A DNA stretch of 64,000 nucleotides. Origin: Calditrichia bacterium. Lineage in GTDB: Bacteria > Calditrichota > Calditrichia > RBG-13-44-9 > J075. The notes beneath the pieces were generated by a model. That model was not told the origin of the DNA. It searched no databases and was given only the letters and a program-made list of their open reading frames with translations. How positions within the stretch are numbered: position 1 is the stretch's first letter; each line of letters starts with the position of its first letter. Of the stretch, positions 16,885 to 27,507 are shown piece by piece. The DNA lies in NCBI GenBank assembly GCA_020635015.1, contig JACKAP010000006.1, forward strand, positions 216,333-280,332, given 5' to 3'. Both the position numbers and the translations under genes were made by a program.

Positions 16885-18183
16885 ATGTCAATAAAAGTTG
16901 CATTTTATACCTTCGGCTGCCGTCTCAACCAGGCGGAGACTGCGATTATTCAGCAAAGCTTTGGGGAGAGCGATTATCAAATCGTGGACTACCGCCAGTC
17001 GCCGGACCTGATGATTGTCAACACCTGTACCGTGACCGAAAACGGAGATGCCGACACCCGGCGGCTGATCAATAAAATGCGCCGGATCAACCCTGAGGTC
17101 AAGATTGCCCTGGTGGGCTGCCAGGCCCAGGTGCAGAAGGAGCGGCTGCTGGAGCTGCCCAACGTGCAGTGGGTGGTGGGGAATGAGCGCAAGATGGAGA
17201 TGGCGCAGATCATCGCGGAAAATCCGGCGGCAGCGCCGCAGGTGATTACTCCCACTATTCGGAAAAAGAGCTTTACCGTGCCGTTCATCGGGTTTGACGA
17301 TAAGCATACCCGGGCCAATCTGAAGATCCAGGACGGGTGCGATTTCTTTTGTGCATTTTGCGAGATCCCTTATGCCCGGGGACGGGCACGCAGCCGCGAA
17401 TTTGATGATATTCTCCATGAAGCCCGGCAACTGGCCGCCGCCGGTCATCATGAACTGGTGCTGACCGGTATCAATATCGGGACTTATAACGACCAGGGGC
17501 GTTCACTGGTGGATGTGCTGACCGCGCTGGAGTCGGTCGATCAACTCTGGCGAATCCGTATTTCCTCGATCGAGCCGACCACCATTGCGGCGTCGGTGAT
17601 CGAGAAAATGGCTCGGAAGAATAAACTTTGCCGTTATCTGCATATCCCGCTGCAATCGGGCAGTGATGCCATTCTGCAGGCAATGCAACGCAAATATGAT
17701 GTGCAGGAATTTGTGGATTTTCTGAATTTCGCCGCCCAGGCTGTGCCGGATGCCTGTCTGGGTACCGATGTGATCGTGGGCTATCCCGGCGAGAGCGAGG
17801 CGCTGTTTGAGGAGACCTACCAACTGCTGCTGGAACTGCCCTTCGCCTATTTCCATGTATTCAGCTACTCCGACCGCGACCATGCCAAAAGCAGCCGCCT
17901 GGATGACGCCCTGAAAGTACCGAAAGCCGAGATTGCCCGGCGCAGCCTGCGTTTGCGGGAGCTCAGCAATCGCAAGCGCCAGGTGTACCATCAGCAGTTC
18001 ATCGGTAACGTGGAGCCGGTGCTTTTTGAGCAGCACAAAGGAGGCTACTGGAGCGGGGTCACCGACACTTATATCCGGGTGAAGGTGAGATCCGAACGGG
18101 ATATTCGCAACCAATTGCTCCCGGTACGCCTGGAGCGCCTGGAGCAACAGGTGATGATAGGCTCGCTGGCCGACAGCCATTAA
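16885..18183 (+). CDS. mtaB: tRNA t6A37 methylthiotransferase MtaB
   Basis: Radical-SAM methylthiotransferase that converts t6A37 to ms2t6A in ANN-decoding tRNAs. I start it at ATG 16885 (MSIKVAFYTFGCRLNQAE) because GGGAAG precedes it and the FGCRLN motif belongs at the very N-terminus. The longer open frame upstream runs into repeat DNA. Auxiliary cluster cysteines are in FGCRLN, NTCTVTE and VGCQAQ. The radical-SAM motif is CDFFCAFCEIPYARG, the MtaB/YqeV form rather than the MiaB form. A C-terminal TRAM-like region ends the 432-residue protein. It is probably monocistronic and ended by the hairpin at 18206-18266. Confidence 0.93.
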   Translation: MSIKVAFYTFGCRLNQAETAIIQQSFGESDYQIVDYRQSPDLMIVNTCTVTENGDADTRRLINKMRRINPEVKIALVGCQAQVQKERLLELPNVQWVVGNERKMEMAQIIAENPAAAPQVITPTIRKKSFTVPFIGFDDKHTRANLKIQDGCDFFCAFCEIPYARGRARSREFDDILHEARQLAAAGHHELVLTGINIGTYNDQGRSLVDVLTALESVDQLWRIRISSIEPTTIAASVIEKMARKNKLCRYLHIPLQSGSDAILQAMQRKYDVQEFVDFLNFAAQAVPDACLGTDVIVGYPGESEALFEETYQLLLELPFAYFHVFSYSDRDHAKSSRLDDALKVPKAEIARRSLRLRELSNRKRQVYHQQFIGNVEPVLFEQHKGGYWSGVTDTYIRVKVRSERDIRNQLLPVRLERLEQQVMIGSLADSH

Positions 18184-18205
18184 GTTAGCACGATGGTCAA
18201 TTGAC

Positions 18206-18266
18206 AAGTGGCAGTAGCAGTGGCAGTGGGCAGGAAAAACAACGACTGCCACTGCCACTGCCACTT
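18206..18266 (+). terminator. 22-bp hairpin built from GTGGCA repeats after mtaB
   Basis: The arms at 18206-18227 and 18245-18266 pair over 22 bases with one mismatch. They are composed of a 6-base GTGGCA-like unit and its complement TGCCAC. It starts 23 bases after the mtaB stop. A terminator role is likely by position, but only a short T-rich stretch follows. Confidence 0.6.
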
Positions 18267-18312
18267 CTTGATCTTAGCTCCGTCACGTAATGCCGTGGTT
18301 CGCTGGCTTGAG

Positions 18313-18726
18313 CTACCCTAAACTGATGTCGCGTTTGGCTCCGGAGATGGAGATGGTGAAGCCGGCGATGACATCGATCATCGACATGATTCCCAGAATC
18401 AGGAAAGTGGAATTTGCCACCATCGGCGCCAGCAGGAAGGCGATGATGTAGAAGATGAACACGAAGGTGGACAGAATATGCTCGGCGATCGCGCTGCTGG
18501 ATGAACTGGTTGACTTGATCAATTCGATGAACAGAATCAGCAGGCCGGCCACGATGACGGCATCGCCCAGGTCCGGGCTCCAGGTTCGGCGAGATGGGAG
18601 TATCACGGTGAACAGGATATGCTTCATCGGATCCACATTGGGATCGCTGTAGAAAAAGAAACTCATCAATACCATATACCCGACCAGTACCACGCCAAAC
18701 AAAGGGATGGCTTTCGCAATCTTCAT
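18313..18726 (-). CDS. small four-helix membrane protein, unknown function
   Basis: A 137-residue protein with four predicted membrane helices, roughly residues 7-25, 52-70, 85-105 and 107-128. They are separated by a short charged loop (YSDPNVDPMK) and a Ser-rich loop (KSTSSSSSAIAEH). I recognise no family with certainty. It stands alone between mtaB and the tricorn-like gene. There is a reasonable Shine-Dalgarno (GGAG on the minus strand) upstream of the ATG at 18726. Confidence 0.65.
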   Translation of the reverse strand: MKIAKAIPLFGVVLVGYMVLMSFFFYSDPNVDPMKHILFTVILPSRRTWSPDLGDAVIVAGLLILFIELIKSTSSSSSAIAEHILSTFVFIFYIIAFLLAPMVANSTFLILGIMSMIDVIAGFTISISGAKRDISLG

Positions 18727-18950
18727 GGGTTGTCACTCCGTCGCGTTTAATGTTCTCTCTCCGCGCGGCGGAACTATCTGCCGCGAAATCAAAAAAATAC
18801 GGAAAAAAATCCTTAAAGAAAACAGGATTATAAACCCTTCTGGCGATATCCTTGCATTGAAAAAGAATTAAAAGATGAAATCGGCCGTTAGATCGTTTAT
18901 ATTTGCGGTTTGAATCGATTTTGGATGAATTTATGAAAGGCCGGGAGTAA

Positions 18951-21900
18951 ATGACAACACACCGTATTGCAAATTCAGCCGCTGCTACCGAGCGCTATGC
19001 TTACCTGCGTCAGGCCTCATTGTCTGCTGACGGCAGCCGGGTCACCTTTAGTTGTGGAGGGGATATCTGGATTTGTGATGGGCAGGGAGGTGATGCCCGG
19101 CGTATGACCGCCCATGAAGACTATGACGCCGCACCGATTTTTTCCCCAGACGATCGCCTGCTGGCATTTGCTTCCCGGCGCACCGGCGGAGAGAATATCT
19201 ATCTGATGGCTTTGAATTCCCGGGAAGTTCCCCAAAGGCTGACCTATCATCACTATGCCGCTCCCCCGGCCTGCTGGTCGCCGGACGGGCAATGGATCTA
19301 TTTTACCTCCGGCTATGACGGCATTTCCGGCGCGATCTATAAAATTCATGTCGACGGCGGTACCCCGGTGCGCATATACGGCGATCCGATGGCGCAGCAT
19401 TTTTTCCCGGCAGTCTCCCCGGATGGCAAGTGGCTGGCCTTCAACAACAACGGCAACCGCTGGTGGCGAAATGGGAAAAGCGTGGCGGAACACTCGGATA
19501 TCTGGCTGATGCGTAATCAGCCGGATGGCGGCGGCCATCAGCGCCTGAACCAATACCGGGGCCGCAACCTGAAACCGATGTGGAGCCCGGATAGCAGCCA
19601 GCTTTACTACATCAGCGACCGGAGTGACGGGGTGGAAAACATCTGGCGGATGCCCCTGAAAGGCGACCGGCGGGCGGAAGCGCTGACCGACTTCCGCGAT
19701 GGCCGGGTGCTGCGGCCGGCCATCTCTGCCGATGGCAAATGGATCGTTTTTGAACGGCACTTTCAGCTCTGGTTGCTGGAAGTGGACAGCCGCCAGGCCC
19801 ATCCGCTGGAGATCCGCCTGCAAGTTGATGAGAAGGAAAATTCCCGTTATCATTATGCCACCGCTGCCGGCATCGACGAATTCCAGCTCTCACCCGACGG
19901 CAAGAAGGTCGGGTTTGTGGTGCGGGGAAATGTCTATGCCGATATCGCCAGCAAGGACCGCCGCGGACCGAACTCCTTTACCGTCACCGGCGAGCCCTCC
20001 CGGGAAAGCCAGTTGTGCTGGTCGGCGGACAGCAAGCACCTGTTCTATCTCTCCGACCGCACCGGCGACAATCAAATCTTTCATTACGATTTCGTGAAAC
20101 GCCGGGAGACGCAGTTGACTGATTCCGCGATCCAGAAATATCAGCCGAAAGTTTCGCCGGATGATAAATGGCTCTCCTATATCCGCAATAATTCCGAGAT
20201 CTGGCTCATGAATAGCGAAACCCGGGAAGAGCGGGCATTTGTTACCGGGCAGATCTTCCTGGAATTGCCCTATGGAGCCGACTATACCTGGTCGCCGGAC
20301 AGCCAGTGGATCGCGTTTGCTTCCTGGGATCAGAATTTCTTTTGTAATATTCACGTGCAGCATATCGATGAAAACGCGCCCCGGCAGATCTCTTTTTGAG
20401 CAACCAGTATGCCGGCAATCTCCACTGGTCGCCGGACGGCAAATATATTATCTTCAACACCGGCCACTACCGCCGGGAATATCAGATTGCCCGGATCGAT
20501 CTGGAGCCGATCTTGCCGAAATTCAAGGAAGACGATTTTGACAAGCTGTTCCGTGATCCGGATAAAGATAAGTCCGGCGACAACGATAATGACAAAGAAA
20601 AGAACGGCGACGGCAACTATGGCGATGCGCCGGAATCCGCCCCGGAAACGGCTGACCCTGCGATCGTAAATCCACCCTCGGCTCCGGGGAAAAAAGCGGA
20701 CGCCGCAAATGTCAAAAAGAACAGCGCTGACGGGGACAGCGCGAAAAACAAAGTGAAGATTGTTTTCGAGGGGATCAAACGCCGGATACGCTTTCTGACC
20801 AACCCGGAAGACTTTGCCCGGGTTCTGGCAATCCGCCCCGACTCCAAATTGCTGATCTATCGCGCCGATGTGCTCGGCCGTCCCTGCCTCTGGAGCATGT
20901 CGATGGAGGCGGAGCGGCTCCACGAGTATCCCCGGCAACTCACTACCTCCGGCAGCTACGCTCGCAATGCATTTTTTATCCCCGACGGGAAAAAGCTGTT
21001 TTACCTGGAAAACGGAATGATTTACTCGATGGGGATTACCGATGACGGCGAACGTAAGAGCGGTCCCTCCAGCCTGAACACTCGAGCGGAACTGGAAGTG
21101 GATTTTCACCGGGAGAAGATGCAGGTATTCGACGAAGCCTGGCGGCTGATCCGGGATCATTTTTACGATCCGGCGTATCATGGCTGCGACTGGAACCAGG
21201 TTTATGCACTTTTCCGGCCGGTGGCGCACGGCACCCATACCGATGATGAATTTCTGGAAGTGCTGCGTTTGATGCTGGGCGAATTGAATGCCTCCCACCT
21301 CGGAGCGGACGGCTGGTGGGGCAGGGGAGCGCCGGATAGCTATCTGGGATTGGATTTCGATCAGAAGCAGCTGGAAAAGAAAGGCGTTTTTAAAATCCGC
21401 TACGTGTTGCCGGAAGCACCGCTGAGGCTGGCGGAAAATCCCGCCCGGGAAGGGGAATACCTGGTGGAGGTTGACGGGGTGCCCCTCGACGGCAAAAACG
21501 GTGAACCTGCCGGCGCTGCTGCAGCGCAAGAGCGGCAAGCGGGTGAAGATCAAGCTGAATTCCCGGGCCTCGCTGAAGGGGGCGCGGGAAGTGTTTGTCA
21601 AGCCGATCGGCATCGGGAATCATAACTTTTTACGCTATCGCGACTGGGTGCAGCGCAATCAGCAATATGTGCTGGCAAAGAGCGACGGCCGCCTGGGTTA
21701 TATCCATATTCCGGCCATGGGATACCGCGACTATATGAATTTTATCGTCGATCTGGATACTGAGGCGCACAACAAAGAAGGGATCGTGATTGACGTGCGG
21801 TTTAATCCCGGCGGACACATCGCGGCATTTATTCTGGATGTGCTCTCCCGGAAGTCTTTTGTACGTTCCAGCCTGGGGGAAATGATCAATACCGGCGGTA

Positions 21901-22300
21901 CCAATTTCGCCGGGGGCGCATTCTGGAAAAACCGCTGATCCTGGTCACCAATGAGCAGACGGCCAGCAATGCGGAGATGTTCAGCGAAGGATTCCGGCGG
22001 CTTGGGTTGGGCAAGGTGGTGGGGAAACCGACTGCCGGCGCGGTGATCTCCACCCAGGGCTGGCATCTGCTAGACGGCACCTGGTTCCGGCTGCCCCGTT
22101 TTAAGATCGCCACCATGGAGGGAGAGAACACCGAACTGAAACCCCGCCCGGTCGACATCGATGTCGACCGCCCATTGGGCGAGTCTGCCAAAGGCATCGA
22201 CAGCCAACTGGATGCGGCGGTGGGGGAGCTGCTGCGGCAGATCACGCCTCCTCATCATGCATCCACTTCGTCAGCGGTTTTGACAACGCCATCAAAATGA
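18951..22300 (+). CDS. tricorn-like S41 protease, interrupted by three single-base frameshifts
   Basis: A PD40 propeller plus S41 peptidase protein of the tricorn family, which cuts peptides released by larger proteases. Start ATG 18951 follows GGGAG. Blades such as FSPDDRLLAFASRRTGG, CWSPDGQWIYFTSGYDG and WSPDSSQLYYISDRSDG form the N-terminal propeller. An acidic low-complexity insert lies around 20560-20640. A PDZ-like part carrying VEVDGVPLDGK and a catalytic domain with VIDVRFNPGGH and NEQTASNAEMF (nucleophile Ser) complete it. The frame breaks at 20393-20397 (T5, one base short), 21494-21498 (A5, one base extra) and 21927-21931 (A5, one base short). Corrected, the protein is about 1116 residues, normal for the family. 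All breaks sit in homopolymers, so assembly error is likelier than decay. The 3' end overlaps the convergent transporter gene by 59 bases. Confidence 0.85.
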
Positions 22301-23711
22301 TTCCGGCAGCTATGCTGACCCAGAAGACGATTTTGAATACCTGGGTATAACCGGCGAGAGATTCGGCGGCGCTGACGGTGCTGTCTGCCGTGTGCGCCGG
22401 GGAGGTCAGCCTGCCGATCAGGGCGGCAAAATGGTGGGCGAAGGAGGTTGAGAGAAACCAAACCCCCATCATGAAGCTGACGATGCGGGCCGGGGAGAGC
22501 TTGGTGACCATGCCCAGGCCGACCGGGGAAAGGCTCAGCTCGCCGGCGGTTACCATAAAATATCCGAACATCAAAAAGAATAGCGGCACCAGAGCATCGC
22601 TGCCGGCGAAGCTGCCTCCCAGGGCGAATATGTAAAATCCCAGCCCCTGCAGCACCATGGCGATAGCGAACTTCATCGGGGTGCTCGGCTCCAGGTTACG
22701 CCGGGATAAGAAGACCCACAGGTTGGCGAAAGGCGTGGCCAGAAGGATGATAAACAGCGGATTGATGGCATTGGTCTGCGAAGCATTGAGGGTATACGAG
22801 AGCACCTGCCGGTCAACGTTGCGGTCGGCATAGAGGGTCAGCGAACTGCCGCCCTGCTCAAAGAACGACCAGAAGAGCACCGAGCAGAAGATCAGGAACA
22901 TGGCCACGATCAGGCGGTGGCGTTCGATGCGGGTGCAGTTGAAAAAGGCGGTATAACCGACATAAATGACCACCACTGCGCCCACGATCCCCAGCAGGTA
23001 GGACATCATCTGGTTCTGGTTCAGCAGGAGCATGAACAGCGGGGTGGCGAGGAAGGCGCCCACTCCCACCAGGTCGATCTTGCTCAGCCCGGCAATAACT
23101 TTTTGTTGCGCATCAGCAGGATTGGGAGGAAGGCCGTTGTCGCCGAACATCTTCTGGGTTTTGCTGAACAGCAGCAGCCCGAACATCATTCCCACCCCGG
23201 CGAGGCCGAAGCCATAATGCCAGCCGATGGTCTCGCCTACCCAGCCGCAGGCCAGGGGAGACACCACTGCACCGATATTGACCCCCATATAAAAGATGGT
23301 AAATCCGCCGTCGCGGCGGGGATCATCCTTGCGGTAGAGCTGGCTGATCAGCGGGGCCATGTTCGGTTTGAAAAAACCATTGCCGATTACGATCAACGCC
23401 AGGGCGGCATAGAAGGTATGTTGAGTGGGAAAGGCCATCACAAAATGGCCGCACATCATGATGAAGGATCCAAGGATGATCGCCTTGCGCTGCCCGAGAA
23501 TCCGGTCGGCCAGCATGCCGCCGATCAGTGGCGTGGCGTACACCAGCGAGCCGTACGCCCCGTAGATGGCATATGCCTGCTCATCGCCGTAGAGTAGCTG
23601 CTTGGTCATATAGAGCATCAGCAGGGCGCGCATGCCGTAATAGGAGAATCGTTCCCAGATCTCGGTGAAGAACAGGATGATCAGTTGGCGGGGATGGTCT
23701 TTGAAGATCAT
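22242..23711 (-). CDS. POT-family proton/peptide symporter (copy 1)
   Basis: A 489-residue major-facilitator transporter of the POT/PTR2 family, which takes up di- and tripeptides with protons through the inner membrane. I place the start at ATG 23711 (MIFKDHPRQLIILFFTEIWE), because the longer frame reads through the GCATGGGG repeat element. The proton-coupling motif ExxERFxYYG is present as EIWERFSYYG in the first helix. The PTR signature appears as FTIFYMGVNIGAVVSPL, and a late helix has LSPVGLGMVTKLSP. About 14 hydrophobic segments are visible. It lies tail to tail with the tricorn-like protease and in tandem with a second POT gene, consistent with a peptide-scavenging neighbourhood. Confidence 0.9.
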   Translation of the reverse strand: MIFKDHPRQLIILFFTEIWERFSYYGMRALLMLYMTKQLLYGDEQAYAIYGAYGSLVYATPLIGGMLADRILGQRKAIILGSFIMMCGHFVMAFPTQHTFYAALALIVIGNGFFKPNMAPLISQLYRKDDPRRDGGFTIFYMGVNIGAVVSPLACGWVGETIGWHYGFGLAGVGMMFGLLLFSKTQKMFGDNGLPPNPADAQQKVIAGLSKIDLVGVGAFLATPLFMLLLNQNQMMSYLLGIVGAVVVIYVGYTAFFNCTRIERHRLIVAMFLIFCSVLFWSFFEQGGSSLTLYADRNVDRQVLSYTLNASQTNAINPLFIILLATPFANLWVFLSRRNLEPSTPMKFAIAMVLQGLGFYIFALGGSFAGSDALVPLFFLMFGYFMVTAGELSLSPVGLGMVTKLSPARIVSFMMGVWFLSTSFAHHFAALIGRLTSPAHTADSTVSAAESLAGYTQVFKIVFWVSIAAGIILMALSKPLTKWMHDEEA

Positions 23712-23739
23712 GGTTTGCTCTATTTTCGCTGTAAAAGAT

Positions 23740-23930
23740 GCATGGGGCAAGGTGCATGGCGCCGGCATGGTGTAAATGTGCAGGGGCAGTGCGGCTTTTG
23801 CATAGGCAAAGGGCATGGTGCCGGCGTGGTATCGCTATTCAACAGTGGTGCAAAATGGAAAATACCTTGCATAGACCATATAGCCGGGCAAACTTATCTT
23901 CATGCCCCATGCCCCATGCCCCATGCCCCA
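23740..23930. mobile_element. MITE-like element, GCATGGGG/CCCCATGC ends (copy D, divergent)
   Basis: The 191-base gap between the two POT genes begins GCATGGGGCAAGGTGCATGG and ends in four CATGCCC units (23901-23928). The ends are inverted copies of each other. The interior has further degenerate GGGCATGG boxes. The architecture matches the elements at 45673, 55381 and 58715, though the interior has diverged. No coding capacity. Confidence 0.55.
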
Positions 23931-23967
23931 TACAAAAAACTCAAATTCCTGTCAGATCAAAATGGTG

Positions 23968-25455
<1,488 letters not shown>

Positions 25456-25931
25456 AGCGCCTCCTGTTTAGATCTGATCAATGACTCTGATAATATAGAA
25501 TTGAATGGAACTCCAATATGTAAGCTGGCATCCGGATTTGTCGAAACAACTGCAATAAAAATAATCTCATCCAGGGTGCGAATATACGGAATGGCAAATT
25601 TTTATCAAAATTTTATTATTTTTTGTGGATGGGTGGATGGGTGGATATTGGATGGGTGGATATTGGACTAGACCAGGCATAAAAAAAATTCCCCTTCCAG
25701 ATAAGAAAAACCGTGTTAAATTAAAAGATGTTCGGGTACTCTAATTTTTGATCGGTCTGGAATTATGATTTATACTTTAAAAAGTGGACGTGTACATATT
25801 CTATATTTACTTAACAATTACGCTTACCCTTATTACCTATCCAACATCCAATATCCAACATCCACCCATTCACCCATCCACCCATTCACTCATTCACCCA
25901 TACACACTTTTAACCATATAAGGAAACAACC
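25456..25931. other. 476-base intergenic region with complementary repeat blocks
   Basis: A gap between divergent transporter genes. A GGATGGGT/GGATATTG block at 25625-25668 is complementary to a TCCAACA/TCCACCCA/TTCACCCA block at 25839-25904. Both have 7- and 8-base periods, and together they could fold into a long imperfect stem around an AT-rich 170-base centre. The promoters of both genes must lie here but I could not fix their boxes. Confidence 0.7.
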
Positions 25932-27175
25932 ATGACCCCACTCTTCAGCAACGATGCGGTGGTGCTGGGAATTCTGCTGGCTTTGCTGGCGCTGATTTTC
26001 CAAACTTCCCATAGCGAAAAGCCTTTTTGGCGAAAATTCTATTCGTACGTGCCGACAGTGTTGCTGTGTTACTTCCTACCGGCGGTGCTGAATTCGCTGG
26101 GGATCATTTCCGGGGAAAAGTCGAATTTATACTCGGTGGCTTCGCGTTATCTGCTGCCGGCCAGCCTGGTGCTGCTGACCATCAGCGTCGATCTGAAAAA
26201 AATCTTCCACCTCGGGCCGAAGGCGCTGATCATGTTTCTGGTCGGCACGCTTGGGATCATGATCGGCGGACCGCTGGCCATTCTGACTGTGTCCATTTTT
26301 GCACCGGATATTGTCGGCGGCGAGGGACCAAACGCGGTCTGGCGCGGTTTTACCACCATCGCCGGCAGTTGGATCGGCGGCAGCGCCAACCAGACCGCGA
26401 TGAAGCAAGTCTTTGAAGTGGGCGACCGCATTTTCCCGATCATGGTGGCGGTGGATGTGCTGGTGGGTTATGTCTGGATGGGCTTCCTGCTCTATGGCGC
26501 TGGAATGTCCCGGCGTATCGACCGCTGGTTGAAGGCGGATGCCAGCGCGATTGATGAGGTGCAGGAGAAGATCGAGTCCTACCAGGCCAGCATCGCCCGG
26601 ATTCCCAGCCTGGCCGACCTGGTGACCATCGCCGCAGTGGGTTTTGGGGTGACGGCGATCGGGCATTTCGGGGCGGACCAGATTGCGCCCTGGATCGAGC
26701 AGCACTTCCCGATGCTCGATAAATACAGCCTGACCTCGAAATTCTTCTGGCTGGTGGTGATCGCCACCACTTGCGGCTTACTGCTCTCCTTTAATACCCG
26801 GGTGCGGGAGTTGGAGGGGCCGGCGCTTCGAAGGTGGGCAGCCTGCTGCTCTATATCCTGATTGCGGCGGTGGGGATGAAGATGGACCTCTCGGGCGTCA
26901 CCAGCAATACCGGCCTGTTCCTGGTCGGGATTCTCTGGATGGGATTTCATATCCTGACCATGATCATCGTCGCCAGGCTGATCCGGGCGCCGTTCTTCTT
27001 CCTGGCGGTGGGCAGCCAGGCCAATGTGGGCGGGGTTGCCTCCGCTCCGATCGTCGCTTCGGCCTTCCATCCCTCCCTGGCCCCGGTAGGGGTGCTGCTG
27101 GCAGTGCTGGGTTACGCGTTGGGAACGTACGGGGCTTATTTGTGTGGATTGATGATGCAGGCGGTGGCGCCGTGA
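25932..27175 (+). CDS. DUF819 family membrane permease, one frameshift
   Basis: An integral membrane protein of the DUF819 (YjcL-like) family, with about ten helices. Recognisable stretches are LLPASLVLLTISVDLKKI, FTTIAGSWIGGSANQTAMK and, after the break, LLLYILIAAVGMKMDLSG and SQANVGGVASAPIVASAF. The family is thought to transport a small solute, but its substrate is unknown. The frame shifts once at GGGG 26816-26819. Adding one G restores EGAGASKVGS and a protein of about 414 residues, the usual size. I therefore treat it as an intact gene with a sequence error. Start ATG 25932 has AAGGAA upstream. Confidence 0.85.
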
Positions 27176-27178
27176 TGC

Positions 27179-27248
27179 GATTTCGGATTTCGGATTTCGG
27201 AATGCGGAGTGATTCGAATGTGGAGTGCGGATTTCGGATTTCGGAATG
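27179..27248. repeat. ten phased heptamers (GATTTCG / GGAATGCG types)
   Basis: From 27179 to 27248 the sequence divides into ten successive 7-base words: GATTTCG three times, then related GAATGCG, GAGTGAT, TCGAATG, TGGAGTG, CGGATTT twice and CGGAATG. It starts one base after the stop region of the DUF819 gene. The following 27245-27270 (GAATGAAAGACGTAGAGCG) has an inverted near-copy at 29870-29898. Confidence 0.8.
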
Positions 27249-27276
27249 AAAGACGTAGAGCGTGGAGCGGAAAAAA

Positions 27277-27405
27277 CATCGTGAGCGCAGCGAACAAATA
27301 TCGCGAGCGCCAGCGAGCAAACATCGCGAACGTAGTGAGCAAACATCGCTGTGAAGCAGCAAATATCGTGAGCGCAGCGAACAAACATCATTCGCGTTAG
27401 CGAAC
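27277..27405. repeat. six 20-23-base repeats, left bracket of the GAF-cyclase gene
   Basis: Six units of the type CATCGTGAGCGCAGCGAAC followed by AAA/AAT stand head to tail. They are the inverted counterpart of the array at 29564-29773 on the other side of the GAF-PAS gene. The gap 27176-27507 otherwise has only a short AT-rich leader with the Shine-Dalgarno for the next gene. Confidence 0.85.
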
Positions 27406-27507
27406 TGATTTCGAATTTTGTTAGATAGAACATCTGCCGATTGGTGAATTTTCATTAAATGAATATTTGATCAAGGAATGTGAATTCACCAAGCGGAGAT
27501 GCAGATA

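Noticed and set aside
20393..20399. Programmed -1 frameshift in the tricorn-like gene
   Set aside because: Possible at TTTTTG, but two further breaks in the same gene and four in neighbours make sequence error the simpler account.
23712..23816. N-terminal extension of the first POT transporter
   Set aside because: It translates the GCATGGGG element, while the family N-terminus begins at 23711.
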